Assembly: GCA_035236585.1 (NCBI GenBank)
Contig: CP141128.1
Coordinates: 52,255,257-52,319,256 of the forward strand
Reading direction: 5' to 3'
Source of the DNA: Warburgia ugandensis
Taxonomy: Eukaryota; Streptophyta; Magnoliopsida; Canellales; Canellaceae
Length of the DNA stretch: 64,000 nucleotides
Shown: piece by piece, positions 36,880-48,350 of the stretch
Layout: every line of letters begins with the position of its first letter
Position numbering within the stretch: the stretch's first letter is position 1
Position numbers and translations under genes: made by a program
Notes under the pieces: model-generated
Seen by the model: the letters and a program-made list of their open reading frames with translations, nothing else
The model's database searches: none
What the model was told of the DNA's origin: nothing

Positions 36880-36980
36880 GAGGCAACCCAAGGTTTTAGA
36901 GTCTACATCACTCAATTTCCATATAGGATCCCATGTTTTCAAACATTGGGGACAATGTTCCATTCAAGTTGGGGGGTGGG
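36880..36980 (+). other. Conserved post-coding box, GGGGACAATGTT with polypurine run
   Basis: 'cttactgggaggcaaccca' is followed by 'acattggggacaatgttcc' and AAGTTGGGGGGTGGG. The same box ends the coding part of both family A copies (60880-60997; minus 21561-21660) and the Athila-like copy (minus ~300-335). It lies about 1.5 kb (insert removed) before the real polypurine tract at 41142-41155. Its function is unknown to me. Confidence 0.65.
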
Positions 36981-38161
36981 TGTACATGCACATAAAGATT
37001 TTTTATTTTCTTGTGTTTTTCAAAAAAAAAAAAAAAAGCTTTTAAGGTAGAGTTTCATTACTGTGATGAGAACTCGATGTTCAAAATTTAGTAATTCCAC
37101 TATTTTCATCATTTAATGGGAATGCATATAATTAGTTTTGCATATTATTTATGTGTTGAAGCATTTTATGAAAGTTAATTCTTAGGAACCATTTATACAC
37201 TGTACATAATCAAGACTAATTGAGAGGTATGACTAAAACACCTAGAGGAAAATCAATGGAGACTTATAACCTAGTGAGTTTAGGGACTATCTTCTTTTAG
37301 AGAGTTATAAGTAATTCCACAATTTCTTCAGCACATATAAATTAGTGTGATCCTATTATCCTTGTTTTGGTTAAGCATCAAGAACAAATAGGAGTAATAG
37401 CTTTATTTCTAGAAAATTTATTATCTGATAAGCTTTAAGAAACCTAAGAAATGATATAGGCCATCCTTGCTCAGCCTAAATATATAAAGCCTACCTAGTA
37501 TATCATACCACTAGTTAGCCATTTTAAGCCTATTATTAAGCCTTTTCTTTCTTCCTCATTTACCTTAACCCAGGACAAGCCTGTAAAATAAATATGCATT
37601 ACCCATTGTCAAAATGAGTAAAGTTAGTAGAAAAAGTTTAAAAAGAGGACAAATGTCAAAGAAGTGTGAAAATTAGCTTTCTTCCAAAGATGCCAAAAAA
37701 AAAAGGAAAGAAAGAAAAGTGAAAAGAAAGAAGTATCAGAGAATAAAAATTAAAAAAAAATGAAAGAGAAAGACAAAAATATGAAAAGTGATATTCAATT
37801 CAAGCACAACCCAAAAGAAAAGTTGTCCTAATAGATATTCATTAAAGACCTGTACTCAATTTTGAATCTTTGAAATCCTTATACCCTTCTCTTCTAAACC
37901 TATCCTAAGCTTACGTTTCGTGAACTATTGATCTTAGGTGGAACATAGCCTTAAAGAGGAGATAAAAAGAAGGAATTAAGATAAATTACTGCTAATATTC
38001 TTGGTAATAACATCCAGTCTTGAGGATCACTTTCCTTTATGTCATTAGCATTTACAAAATTATGTGAACCATTAGCTTGTTGGATTCGGTCACATAATGA
38101 GAGAAATATGCTCAAATCCTTATCTGAGAGCTTCATTTCTTAGAGTATACTTGTGAGGATT

Positions 38162-40786
38162 TGTGACGACCCGGGTTTTATATGATGCAAATTTCATAAA
38201 AAGGCGAGATCTCCTGCTTTAGAAATATGAAATGCATGAAAATCTTTTGTTTTGAAAAGCAATCTTTCGTATAAAACCCCGAGTGTCAAAACACATTTTC
38301 AAATCATATGGCCATGGCGTAGTTTTAAATCAACTCTATACCCAAGAAAGTGTTAGTCACAGCCCCACCTACAAAGAGTAACTACAATCAAGTAACATTC
38401 ACTGAAAGATAAAGTTGAGGTTTACTTACTTGCACTTAATTTGGACGTTCTCTGTCATGGGTGTATCCTGTCCTTAAGTGTTTACTTGTATCTAAAAAGT
38501 GTTAAGGATTGAGCGAGTATACACTATACTCAGTAGGAGTCTATCACTACTAGTTTTACAATGCATACTATGTTTTAAACCATGTGCATGTTTGGACACT
38601 CATGTTCAATTTGATATTAAAAACCATCGTTAAAATAAAATACTGACGACTTAAAGAATCGCATAATACAAGTCAAAAGTAACATAGATATCATGAAAAT
38701 ATACTATGATATGGATAAGATGCTCAACTGAATCCAACTCATGGATCTATGGTCGACCATACTCATGTCATGCCATATGCAATGCAAGTAAATCCTCAAA
38801 AACATAGGGCACACTATGCCCACGACCTCATCGCTGTGTGGTCCCCGGGTACCTAGGGACTCTCAGTCATAGCCTCCATGGGGCATATGACACTTCGACG
38901 AGTGCCGTGACACCTCCAGTGGTAGTCCTCGTTTACCACAGCAATCGAAGTGAGGACAAGCCTTTTTGGCGTGGTACCCTTTCCACCTATAGTGGTAGAG
39001 GCTGGGAGGCCACCCCGAACCTCTGAGCATAACGCCCATGAGGTTACTAGCCCAAAAGCATCTAAAGATAAAGCCAAAGCTCAATCATCGCAAATCATGC
39101 AATTTATACAATCATTTTCAATGTCCTCTTTAGGTACCTCACACTGCCTGGCCCTCACAATTGCCTAACCAGCATCTTTTGGGCACTCCAGTGTCTTTTG
39201 GCAACCCTCGAGGATATGCAATCTTCATAAATCAGGCACTTTATGCATTTCTTTTCAAGACATGCGAGCAATGCCTAAAAATCACTTTATGCTAGTATCG
39301 TGTTTAAAGCCATAAAATATGAAGACACGTTTGCATACTAGTTTTTACATTAACTCAAAAGTAGGTCATGTGCATAAGGATGTAACATAAGTTTATATGT
39401 CATAAATACAGGACATGTAACTTAAAAACTTAAAACATGCATTAGAAAAGCAACCATGAATCAAAACATGTAGTTTCAAAGCATCATGGGTTCTTTTTAA
39501 AAGTCTAGTAGCGATAGGACACCTACCTGGTTTGACTATGGTAGTCCCCTTGTCATCGTACTTTCCTGGACATGGTTTAGGGGAAAAAGGTTAGCTTGGC
39601 CTATTTCTATAGGTTCTAGAATAGTTTACCTCACTACTTAGGCATTAAGGGTTCACTCCCATGCCTAAGGTCCTCCTAAGGTCTTTAATTGGGCCTTGGT
39701 ATCGTCAGGTTTGCAAAGGTTTAGTGGCCCCGCGCCACTATCATGATTTAAGGGTCATGCTAGCCCTATATAGGATCTTGATCAGGTATTTTATGGTATG
39801 GGTGTGTTCAGGTCATCGATACGGATACAACGCCTTTCGCGGCGCCTCAATCGGAGTTCTAGAATGCAAGTTATAGCTATTTTAATGTTGAGAGTACATA
39901 GAAGGCCCATACGAGGCGGGAGCTTGGGACGCGTCAGCGGCACGTGCCCCATCGGGCGCGTTTGCAAACGCACCAGGATTTCACCCGTCTTTCTCGTTTG
40001 CGGGCGCATCCACGAAAGCTCCTATTCGTTTCTCCTTAACGTAGTCAACGCGTTTTGGTCGTGGGGTGACCTGGGTGTCCTTAGGATGCCCTGGTTCGAC
40101 CCTGTCGAACCAGTACATCCTAGGCACCTTCCCTGGGTCTGTTGTGGCTCCCTAGAGCCCGTTTTGCATGGTTTCTCATGCAATAACTTAGGAAAATTCA
40201 TCCTAAGACTAAGGGGGAGATGGGTTTGGAGTGGTTTAAGGCGTACCTGGTTTGTGGCCGGGTATTTTCCATGTTTTCTCCTCTTACCTGCTTCTCCAAG
40301 ATGGGTTTTTCCCAGAGTTTTGGGCTGCCATTGGAGGCACCCAAGAGCTCTATTTATAGAGCTTGAAGAGGGCTCTTGAGGGGGTTTCTACTGCCATGGA
40401 ATGGCAGTGAAGAAGCCTCTAGAATGGCAGTGGTTTCTCCCCTGCACACCGCCATTCTATAAACCTCTAGTAGGTTTGGGAAGAAGGGGGGTACCCGTAT
40501 CAAAACAAGTCCCTATTTTTTCAGGCCAAATTCGTTTTTAAATTAAATTACAATTTTACCCTTGAACTTCAAAGGGCCATAACTTGCTCATTTTAACTCC
40601 ATTTTGGGTGATTTTGGTCTTGTTGGATTCCTTTTTCCAATACGCACCTAAGGGTACCATTCTTAGGACAAAATTTCTGGGTCTAGTCAGGGTGAACAGT
40701 GAAATGACCAAAATACCCTTATCTCAAAAAGTGAATTTTTTATTACCAACTTGGGATTCCAAGGTTACAAAAATGGAGTCATTACA
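38162..40786 (-). mobile_element. Chromovirus-type solo LTR, copy C1
   Basis: 2625 bp. On the minus strand it starts TGTAATGACTCC (40786) and ends GGGTCGTCACA (38162). Flanks GGATT (38157-38161) and AGATT (40787-40791) form a 5-bp target duplication with one transition. No inner region is present, so it is a solo LTR left by LTR-LTR recombination. A TATA motif lies at 40351-40358 and a CpG-rich island at about 39860-40140. Long open frames across the island are not genes. Confidence 0.8.
40351..40358 (-). promoter_or_regulatory. Putative TATA box in solo LTR C1
   Basis: TATAAATA on the minus strand, 430 bp from the LTR 5' end. The related LTR C2 has TATAAAAA 367 bp from its 5' end in the same relative setting (a GCC-rich stretch after 'gccataact/ttatgg' sequence). 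Confidence 0.5.
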
Positions 40787-41155
40787 AGATTTGTGGTCAA
40801 GGCATATTTCCAGTGGAATTTAAGCATATGTAGTTAGAAGTCAAGATTTATGTGGCTATACACACACATGTAGTCCAAGAAATAACTCAAAGAAAATGTC
40901 TTTAATATGCGTATGATGTGTAAAATGGTCAATCCTCTCTATTAAGCAGTGAAAAACCAGTAGAATGCTAACGAATGAGGATTGTCTAAGATAAAATAGG
41001 GAACTTAATCTTATTGAATTTTGGGGTCATATACACTACAAACCCTCATGAGGCATAACTCGTCCACTAGGGGTAACCTAGGGTTTCAAGGGCTTCTTAC
41101 ATATGCTAAATGCAAAGTGAGTACTTACCAAATAGAAAAATGCTGGCTGGGGGTG

Positions 41156-43075
41156 TGTTAAGTGTTTAATATTGACCAAAATGCCCCTAATTTTGGCATT
41201 CAATTAGATCATCTAACCAATCAGATTTGTAATTTTTAGCTTGATTTTGATTTTAAATCCAATTAATCATCTAACTATTAATTTATAAAAATTAATGATC
41301 AGATGATCCTCAAAGCTAATTAGATGTATAATGTACAACCTAGATGACTATAATTTGGTCTTTTGTTTTGTAGATGAACCAAAAGAGGCTTGGATGATTT
41401 AGATTGAGATTCAATGGTACAGATAACCCATAAAGGATTAATGGTGCAAATAGAATGATTTCTTAAAGGAAACTTTGCTTTAAAGGAAAACATGGAGAAG
41501 ATTTGGAAAGCCCTAATAGTTGAAGTCTCCAAGGAGGAAAGAAAGCAAATTAGAAGGTGGTGGGCTTTGAAGAGAGGAAACCACCCACCACCACCTTCTC
41601 TTTTTGGCTAGACGTTGCAAACAAAGAGGAAACCCATCACTTTCTTTTCCTCTTCTCCGCCCTCTCCACACTATTTATCTTCTTCTCCCTCCATTCTCTC
41701 ATTTCTTCTCTCCTCCTCTTGGCTGAACTGTAGGAGACAGGCAAAATCGTCCCCTACCCCCTCAATTCTTTTCTTGTCCTCTTCCCTCTCCTCTCCTTCT
41801 CTCCATCCTCATCTCTCTCTTTCTTGTTTTCTCTGTTCCCACTTCACCGCTCCACCATCACCATTCACCTTTGTTTCCCTCTCTTCTCTTTCTCGAACAA
41901 CACCTTCCCCCTCTCATTCTATCTTTCAGTCTCTCTATATTGCTCTTTATCTCTCACAAGTATTTTTTTCTCTCTCTCTATTCCCTTGTCTCTCTTTCTC
42001 AGATCACCCACACTGCTCATCCTCACATCCCTCTATCTCAGTCCAGCGTCCTACCCTCTATTTCTATCCATCGTACTAACATCGTCGACCCAGCACCACT
42101 AGGTAGACTGCACTGGCATTGTCTGCCTCTCTCTTCCTCTCTTTCTCTCTCTCTCTCTCAGCTCTCCCTCTATTCACCTTTCACTGAACTGCCTAATACT
42201 CCTCTATCTGGCAATCGATTTCATTATCAGTAGAACACTTCCCCGTTCACAGGTTTCCTCTTTCTCCCCCTTCCTCTCCTCCTCCTCTTCCCTTCTCCTC
42301 CATCTTCACAATCTTCCTTGTATCGGGTTTCATGTCTTGTTTAATTCTGTTATTTTCTTAAATTCCAACTTTGCCCTTTGCCCTTTAATTAAAATTTCAT
42401 GTGTCCCAATTTTAATTCCTTCTACTTCCCTATTTCTATTCTTGTTCTCCTTTAATTGTGTTCTGTTATGTACTAACTACACAATCTGAACTAATTTAAT
42501 TAAGGCCTAACTTAATCAATGTGTTAGCCTTAACAAACAAGATCTTTTTTTTTCTCCTCTGTTTCAGATCAGATTTTTAATTAATTTTTAGATTTCATTC
42601 TTAGAACATCCCTTAGCTTATTCAACATATCTAATCTTTAATCTGATCTCTAGAAATTAATCTAAGTTGTCCAAAACCCAAAATCACCATTTAGTCTAGA
42701 TCTTTAAGATTTTGGGAATCTGCGTAATCCAACCATTGGATCCCTAATTAGAACTATCAATGAGACATTGATGAAGACTAATTGACTCCAAGATGACTAG
42801 ATTTGAAGAAATTGACAATGATTAAGCTAGGGAAGTATATATTTCTTCTTCTTTTTTTGTTCATTTCTGTCTTTTTGAATTTAGAATTCTATATTTTTCA
42901 TTGATTAAATACATTGGAATTTTGATTTCACTTTCATCTAATTTTTATCATTTATTTTAATTTTTGAACAATTAAATTTTATTTAAACTCTAAATTGTTA
43001 AGGCAAGTCCCTGTGGGATTGACCCGTACTTGCATACTCTATACTTCAATAGCCCATGCACTTGTAGTTAACAAC
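41156..43075 (+). mobile_element. Family B 3' LTR
   Basis: Begins TGTTAAGTGTTTAATATTG directly after the polypurine tract, runs through the CT-rich middle (41640-42310) and ends around ...GTAGTTAACA(AC). It is uninterrupted at the site where the 5' LTR holds the LINE. The TATA motif of the 5' LTR is not kept. The open frames of 92-154 codons at 41615-42233 are in all frames of the CT tract and are not genes. Confidence 0.8.
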
Positions 43076-43080
43076 ATTCT

Positions 43081-43955
43081 ATTTTATTATTTTACCAATT
43101 GTTTAAACAAATTTACTTTGAATGGCAATCTAACACTCAAAATAGATCATGTTATGTTAGATGAAAATTAACTAGTTTCGCGTTAATCCATCATATGAAT
43201 GTAAAAATGATCAATCTAATGCACTAAAACAATACAAATTTGGGGTTTTGTATCCAACTATGAGCACTCAATAGGCTAACATGCATCACATGGAATATTT
43301 GATACTTTAATTCAAGTTATTCCTGAATGGAACTCATCTGAGATTAATTCACTTTGGGTCCCTTTTTATAAGCATATGTTTTCATCTTCGAAAATTTTGC
43401 ACTTTTGGTTGATGGAATTGGCATGTGAATTGACATGATGTTCTAATTCAAGCTACATGCAAAAATAGTTCTATATGTAAAAATTTGGCACAATTCAAAT
43501 GCTTAATCTATGGTTTTGTACAACTTCCATGCATTAAGTAGGTTTTGAATGACTCAAATCTTGATTTTATGTTTTATATATGTAGAAATATTACATGCAT
43601 ACCTCTATATTGAGCAGGTTTTAGCCTCAAAAATTGCTTAAATATCACTACTTAGGGTTAATTCCACATTTTGCAAGTCCAAGGTACAAATAAAAAATAC
43701 AGAAAATTTGCAATTTTACGCTTAAAAGTGCAATTTTACCTTCCATCTACATTGTGGACCCACATATGCCAAACATGAAGTTAGAGAGTTTAGACTAAAA
43801 ATTGAACACAAAATACAAAGTAGTCAAAAAACATAAGTAGAATATCAAGGCTTATCCATTCAAAATAGGGTATTCGTGCAGAACTTCCAATGCATGCGTG
43901 CATAAATGCATTTCACCACCTTGAAAACCTTCTAAAGGAATCTCAAACCATATAT
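43081..43955. other. Unassigned AT-rich sequence
   Basis: No open frame of note, no LTR ends and no clear match elsewhere in the window. It is the host sequence into which the family B element (left) and RTE copy 3 (right) inserted. Confidence 0.4.
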
Positions 43956-43965
43956 AGTGAGATCA

Positions 43966-46900
43966 CATCATCATCATTAAAACCTTATCCCAATTAGGGG
44001 TAGACCACATGAATCTTATTCCTCCATTATACTCTATTAAATACCATGGCTTCATTTACTCCCAAAGTTTTTAAATCTTTCCTCACCACTTCTATCCATG
44101 TTCTTTTGGGCCTTCCCCTTCCCCTTTTAGAACCTTCTACTTGTGTTGCCTCATTCCTTCTAACCGATGTCATTGTTGGTCTCCTTGGAACATGTCCAAA
44201 CCATCTAAGTCTAATCTCCCTCATCTTGTTACCTATTAGTGATACCCTTAAATTTTCTCTAATATTTTCATTTATAATTCTATTGTTTCTTATCTTACTA
44301 CTTATCCATCTCAACATCTTCATTTCTGTGATGCTCATCCTATGATTATGATGTTCGTTAACTGCCCAACACTCTGATCCATAGAGTATGGCTGGCCTTA
44401 TGGCCATCCTATAGAATTTGCCTTTTAGTTTGAGTGGCACTCGCCGATCACATAAAACTCCAGATGCACATCTCAATTTGTTCCAACCCACTTGGATTCT
44501 CTGGGTAACCTCCCTCTCAATCTCTCCGCTCTTATGAATCATTGATCCTAAGTACCGAAAGTGGTCATTTACAGGGACTTTTTGGTTATCAATCTTGACT
44601 AGTGTTCCACTCCTACTCTCCTTGCTAAAATTACATTCCATATATTCTGTCTTAGTTCGACTAATTTTAAATCCGTCAGATTCCAATGCTTCTCTCCATA
44701 ACTCTAGCTTTATGTTTACAACCTCCCTTATCTCATCAAGTAAGACTATATATCTGCAAATATCATGCACTAGGGAATCTCCTCATGCAAATGTTTTGTT
44801 AACTCATCCATAACCAATGTCAAAAGGTATGGGCTCAATGTCGATCCTTGGTGCAATCCTACAATGATAAGGAAATCACCAGTCACGCCACTAGTGGTCT
44901 TAACATTTGTTACTCCTCCCTCATACATATCTTTAATTATGTCTATATACCCCTAAGAAACCCTTTTATCACTCAACACTCTCCATATTAACTCTTTAGA
45001 GACTCTATCATAAGCTTTCTCTAAGTCTATAAAGACCATGTGGAGATCATTCCTCCTCTCCCTATATTTCTCTAATAATTGTCTTAGTAAGTAAATAGCT
45101 TCCATGGTAGACCTCCTAGGCATGAAACCAAATTGATTCTCTGATACACTTGTTTCATGTCACAACCTTTTCTTAATCACTCTTTCAAAAAGTTTCATAG
45201 TGTGGCTCATAAGTTTGATCCCTCGATAATTAGTGCAGCTCTATCTATCTCCTTTATTCTTATAAATTCGTATAATAGAGCTTTTCCTCCACTCATCAGG
45301 CATTTTCTTTAATTTTATAATCTTGTTAAACAACTTAGTCAACCAAACTACCCCAATATCTCGCATATGCTTCCATACCTCCATTGGTATACCATCGATC
45401 CCCATGGCCTTTCCTGATTTCATCTTTTTCAAGGCCTCTTTTAGTTCTGGTACTCTAATCCTACGATCACATCTATAATATCCAGTTCTATTTAAATTTA
45501 TAGTATTTTTAATCCCTATATTCTCAAAGCCATTGTCATTTAACAATTTTTGAAAGTATGTTTCCTGCCTTTGTTTGATCTCATCATCTTTGACTAATAC
45601 CCTTTGATCATCATTTCTAATGCACCTAACATAATCTAAGTCCTTACCCTTCTGTTCTCTTACTTTTACAAGTTTAAACACCTCTTTCTCACCTTCTCTT
45701 GTTCCTAGTCTATTATAGAGCTCATCATATGCTTTAAGTTTAGCCTCACTTACTATTCTCTTAGTAACCTTTTTAGGATTCTTATATTGTTCATATTTTT
45801 CATTATTTCTAGTCTTCTGCCATGCTTTAAAATGCATCCGTATTTTTGCACTATTTCACTCCACCACCATGTTTCCTTTACTAATTGCCTTTTACCTTTA
45901 GATACTCCTAAGACATCTTTTGCCACTTTCTTAATGGACTCAACAATATTAATCCACATGGTATTTACTTCAGTTTCATAGTTCCAAATTCCTTCTACCA
46001 TCAACTTATTTGTGAATGAGATTATTTTCCCTCCTTTTAAGTTCCACCACTTAATTTTTGGATACCTATTTCGTTCATTTCCTTTCTTCCATCTTTTGAT
46101 ATGGATATCCATAACCATTAACCTATGTTGTGAGGTTAAACTCTCACCAGGTATCACCTTACAATCCTTACATATAGATTGTTCATTATTTCTAAGTAGA
46201 AAAAAGTCTATTTGGCTTTTATGAAGTCCACTTTTCAAGCTTATTAAGTGTTCATCCCTCTTCTTAAAGAGTGTATTTGTAATGACAAGTTGAGGATTTC
46301 TTGCATGACTCCCTCCATATCTTCCCAAAACTGTCTCTTGATTATATCTTGTAACACTACTTTTGGTGCGTATGCACTTATAACATTTATAATTTGCTCT
46401 CCTAGAACAAGTTTTATTATTTTAATTCTATCGTTGATTCTTTTAACATCCACAACTTTATCCTTTAATTCCTTATCCACTATTATTCTTATGCCATTTC
46501 TATTATTTTTCTTTCCAACATATCATGATTTATACTCATCTATTTCTCTAGCTTTAGCCCATTCCACTTGGTTTCTTAAATACAAGTGATGTTGACTCTC
46601 CTACATTTCATAGTGTCTACTAACTCCAAACTCTTACTTGTCAATGTCCCTGTATTCCATGTGGCGATACGAATCTTATGTTATAGAGATATCCTATTTA
46701 CTATCGCCTTTCTCAATCTCCATGGCATAAACCCATGTCCACTTTTCACTGCACCTGGGTTCTAATGTAGCGCGTTGCTTCTGAGGGGATGCTCTAATAG
46801 CCCTTGCCCATTTTTCACTACACCCGGGATCCGATGTAATGTGTCGCTTTTAGGAGAACGCCCTAGCAACCCTTGCCTAATTTTCACCGCACCTGAGATC

Positions 46901-47296
46901 CAATGCTGTACGTCGCTTATGGGGAACGCCCTAGCTTGAGGGAATGTCAGTTTTCGATTCATGTCATGTTAGGGTTGCCATAGTGTTAAAAAGCTGAAGA
47001 TGATTTTCTTGTCTTCCTTACAAACTAATATACAAATGCATATTCATTTGTAAGTAGAAAAGAAATAACAAAATTATCTTCAACTTCACCCTTGCCAATT
47101 GGTTACCTGACGCAAGGGTTGCCATATTTTAGGAAGTTAGAGATGATTTTCATTTCTTCCTCACAAATAATATACAAATGCATATTCATTTCTAAGAAAA
47201 AAATAACAAAATCATCTTCAACTTCTCCCTTGCCAGCTAGCACCTGTCGCAAGACCCTCCTTTTTCATCCAGGCTTGGGACCGGCATTGGCAGAGT
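43966..47296 (-). mobile_element. RTE-clade LINE, copy 3
   Basis: Flanked by a perfect 11-bp target duplication TAGTGAGATCA (43955-43965 and 47297-47307). On the minus strand it starts CTGCCAATGCCGGTCCC...GCCTGGATGAAAAA and ends CCCCTAATTGGGATAAGGTTTTAATGATGATGATG. Two 5' hairpin-repeat units lie at about 46980-47250. At 3331 bp it is nearly full length. Because the duplication is intact it is probably the youngest of the three copies, although its ORF is broken. Confidence 0.9.
44005..46962 (-). pseudogene. RTE LINE ORF remnant (endonuclease-RT), copy 3
   Basis: Minus-strand frames 46962-46762 (N-terminal 23-aa repeats), 46480-46244, 46328-45753, 45837-45241 and 44770-44027 carry the protein in order. 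Visible blocks are RQFWEDMEGV, SQHRLMV, KAMGIDGIPMEVWKHM and the C-terminal RLRWFGHVPRRP with RGRPKRTWIEVVRKDL. The RT palm at ~44760 is frame-broken (MHDICRYIVLLDE, where copy 1 has MLFADDIVLLDE), a region of the palm (45230-44780) has stops, and the endonuclease is interrupted near 46300, where a stretch present in the other copies is missing. Confidence 0.85.
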
Positions 47297-48350
47297 TAGT
47301 GAGATCATATACAAATAGATATTTTGAAATGAAATAAGTTAGAAGAATGTGGCTTGCATGAGACTTATTCCTTACATTCTCTCTCCTACTCAACAAAAGG
47401 AGGAGACCACCTAAGGGGGAGCATGAAATTTGCATGCAAAGGTCATACTTTTCACTCAATTTCACATGCAATAAATGAAGAAGTAAAGAAGATTAGTAGA
47501 GAAAAATAAAAAGGAGAAGAAAAAGATAATCTATGGTTGAAATTCATCTTACTTTTCAAGCACTTAAAGCCTAAGATTTCTCCTTGCAGATACATAATCT
47601 ATGTAGCTAATGGAAACTTACTCAAGTAAGGGTGGACCAATAATAAGTTAGACTATACTGAAGATCCAACTAAAATCTCATTGGTGGAGAGTTTTTCAGT
47701 GGGATGCCATGTATTTTCAAGGAGATTCACACCTAAAAACAAGGAAAAAGATGTCCAACTTTGGTGGAATGGTATTGGATTGAGAAAATTATGGTGAGTT
47801 GGGAAACAACCATGAAAAAACCTAAAGTGGATAAGGAAATCTCAATGGAATATAAGTCATCCACTCTAAAGCAGTTCAATAGTGGAGAGAAAAGAAGCCT
47901 TAAAAGAAGATCGTTTTGGATAAGATTACTCCAATCAAATATAAATCTCTTCAGTTAAGATAAGGACGATCTAAGAACAAGAATAAGGTATTGAAAAGTT
48001 AAAAACCCTTGTCACCTTGCCCCTAGTGAAAATTCAAATCAAAATACTAAGGTAAGAAAGATCTCCACCATTCATCATCATATAGTGGTTCACATAAATT
48101 ATAATTTTAGGAACTCCACATACACCCAAAGTGTTTCCATTTCTCCCACCCAATTTCCTTCCCAAATCCATCAAATCTCTAAGATTTTTTCTCATTGTCT
48201 CTGTCTTCTTTCATTCCTAACCAATGACCTTTCATATCCTACCAAATCTTTCTTCCTTTCCCACTTCCATATCCCATCTCATATACGCAATTGTGATTCA
48301 TGTCAAACACCTCCCAAATTGGATTCCACACATTCCCCTCTCTTTCCTTC

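Larger units (their letters stand above)
37000..41155 (+). mobile_element. Family B 3' inner region (non-coding), split by a solo LTR
   Basis: AT-rich, no coding potential. 37000-38161 and 40787-41155 are element sequence. 41037-41120 ('aaaccctcatgaggcataac', 'gggtaacctagggtttcaag', 'atgctaaatgcaaagtgagt') matches family A at 62468-62545 and, on the minus strand, 16690-16800. The plus-strand polypurine tract GGCTGGGGGTG ends at 41155, directly before the 3' LTR. Confidence 0.65.
27747..43075 (+). mobile_element. Family B gag-protease LTR retrotransposon (TR-GAG/Athila-like), with two nested insertions
   Basis: 5' LTR 27747-~33228 and 3' LTR 41156-~43075 are diverged copies (roughly one base in eight by eye) starting TGTTAAGTGTTT. 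Direct repeats ATTCT at 27742-27746 and 43076-43080 are the probable target duplication, with 1-2 bp uncertainty at the right end. Without the RTE LINE (29060-32641) and the solo LTR (38162-40786) the element is about 9.1 kb with 1.9-kb LTRs. It encodes gag and an aspartic protease remnant but no RT, RNase H or integrase, so it is a non-autonomous gag-carrying element. Order of insertion: B first, then the LINE and the solo LTR's parent. Confidence 0.8.

Noticed and set aside
39798..40379. 193-codon open frame with higher GC
   Set aside because: It is inside solo LTR C1, antisense/sense frames are equally open, and the other C copies do not keep it; the GC island explains the lack of stops.
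40787..40978. Alternative right end of solo LTR C1 at 40978, before another 'ggatt'
   Set aside because: The terminus TGTAATGACTCC (minus) at 40786 with flank AGATT fits the family ends and the length of C2 better.
44046..44345. Plus-strand Leu/Ser-rich frame of 99 codons
   Set aside because: It is the antisense shadow of the RTE C-terminal region, which matches copies 1 and 2 on the other strand.
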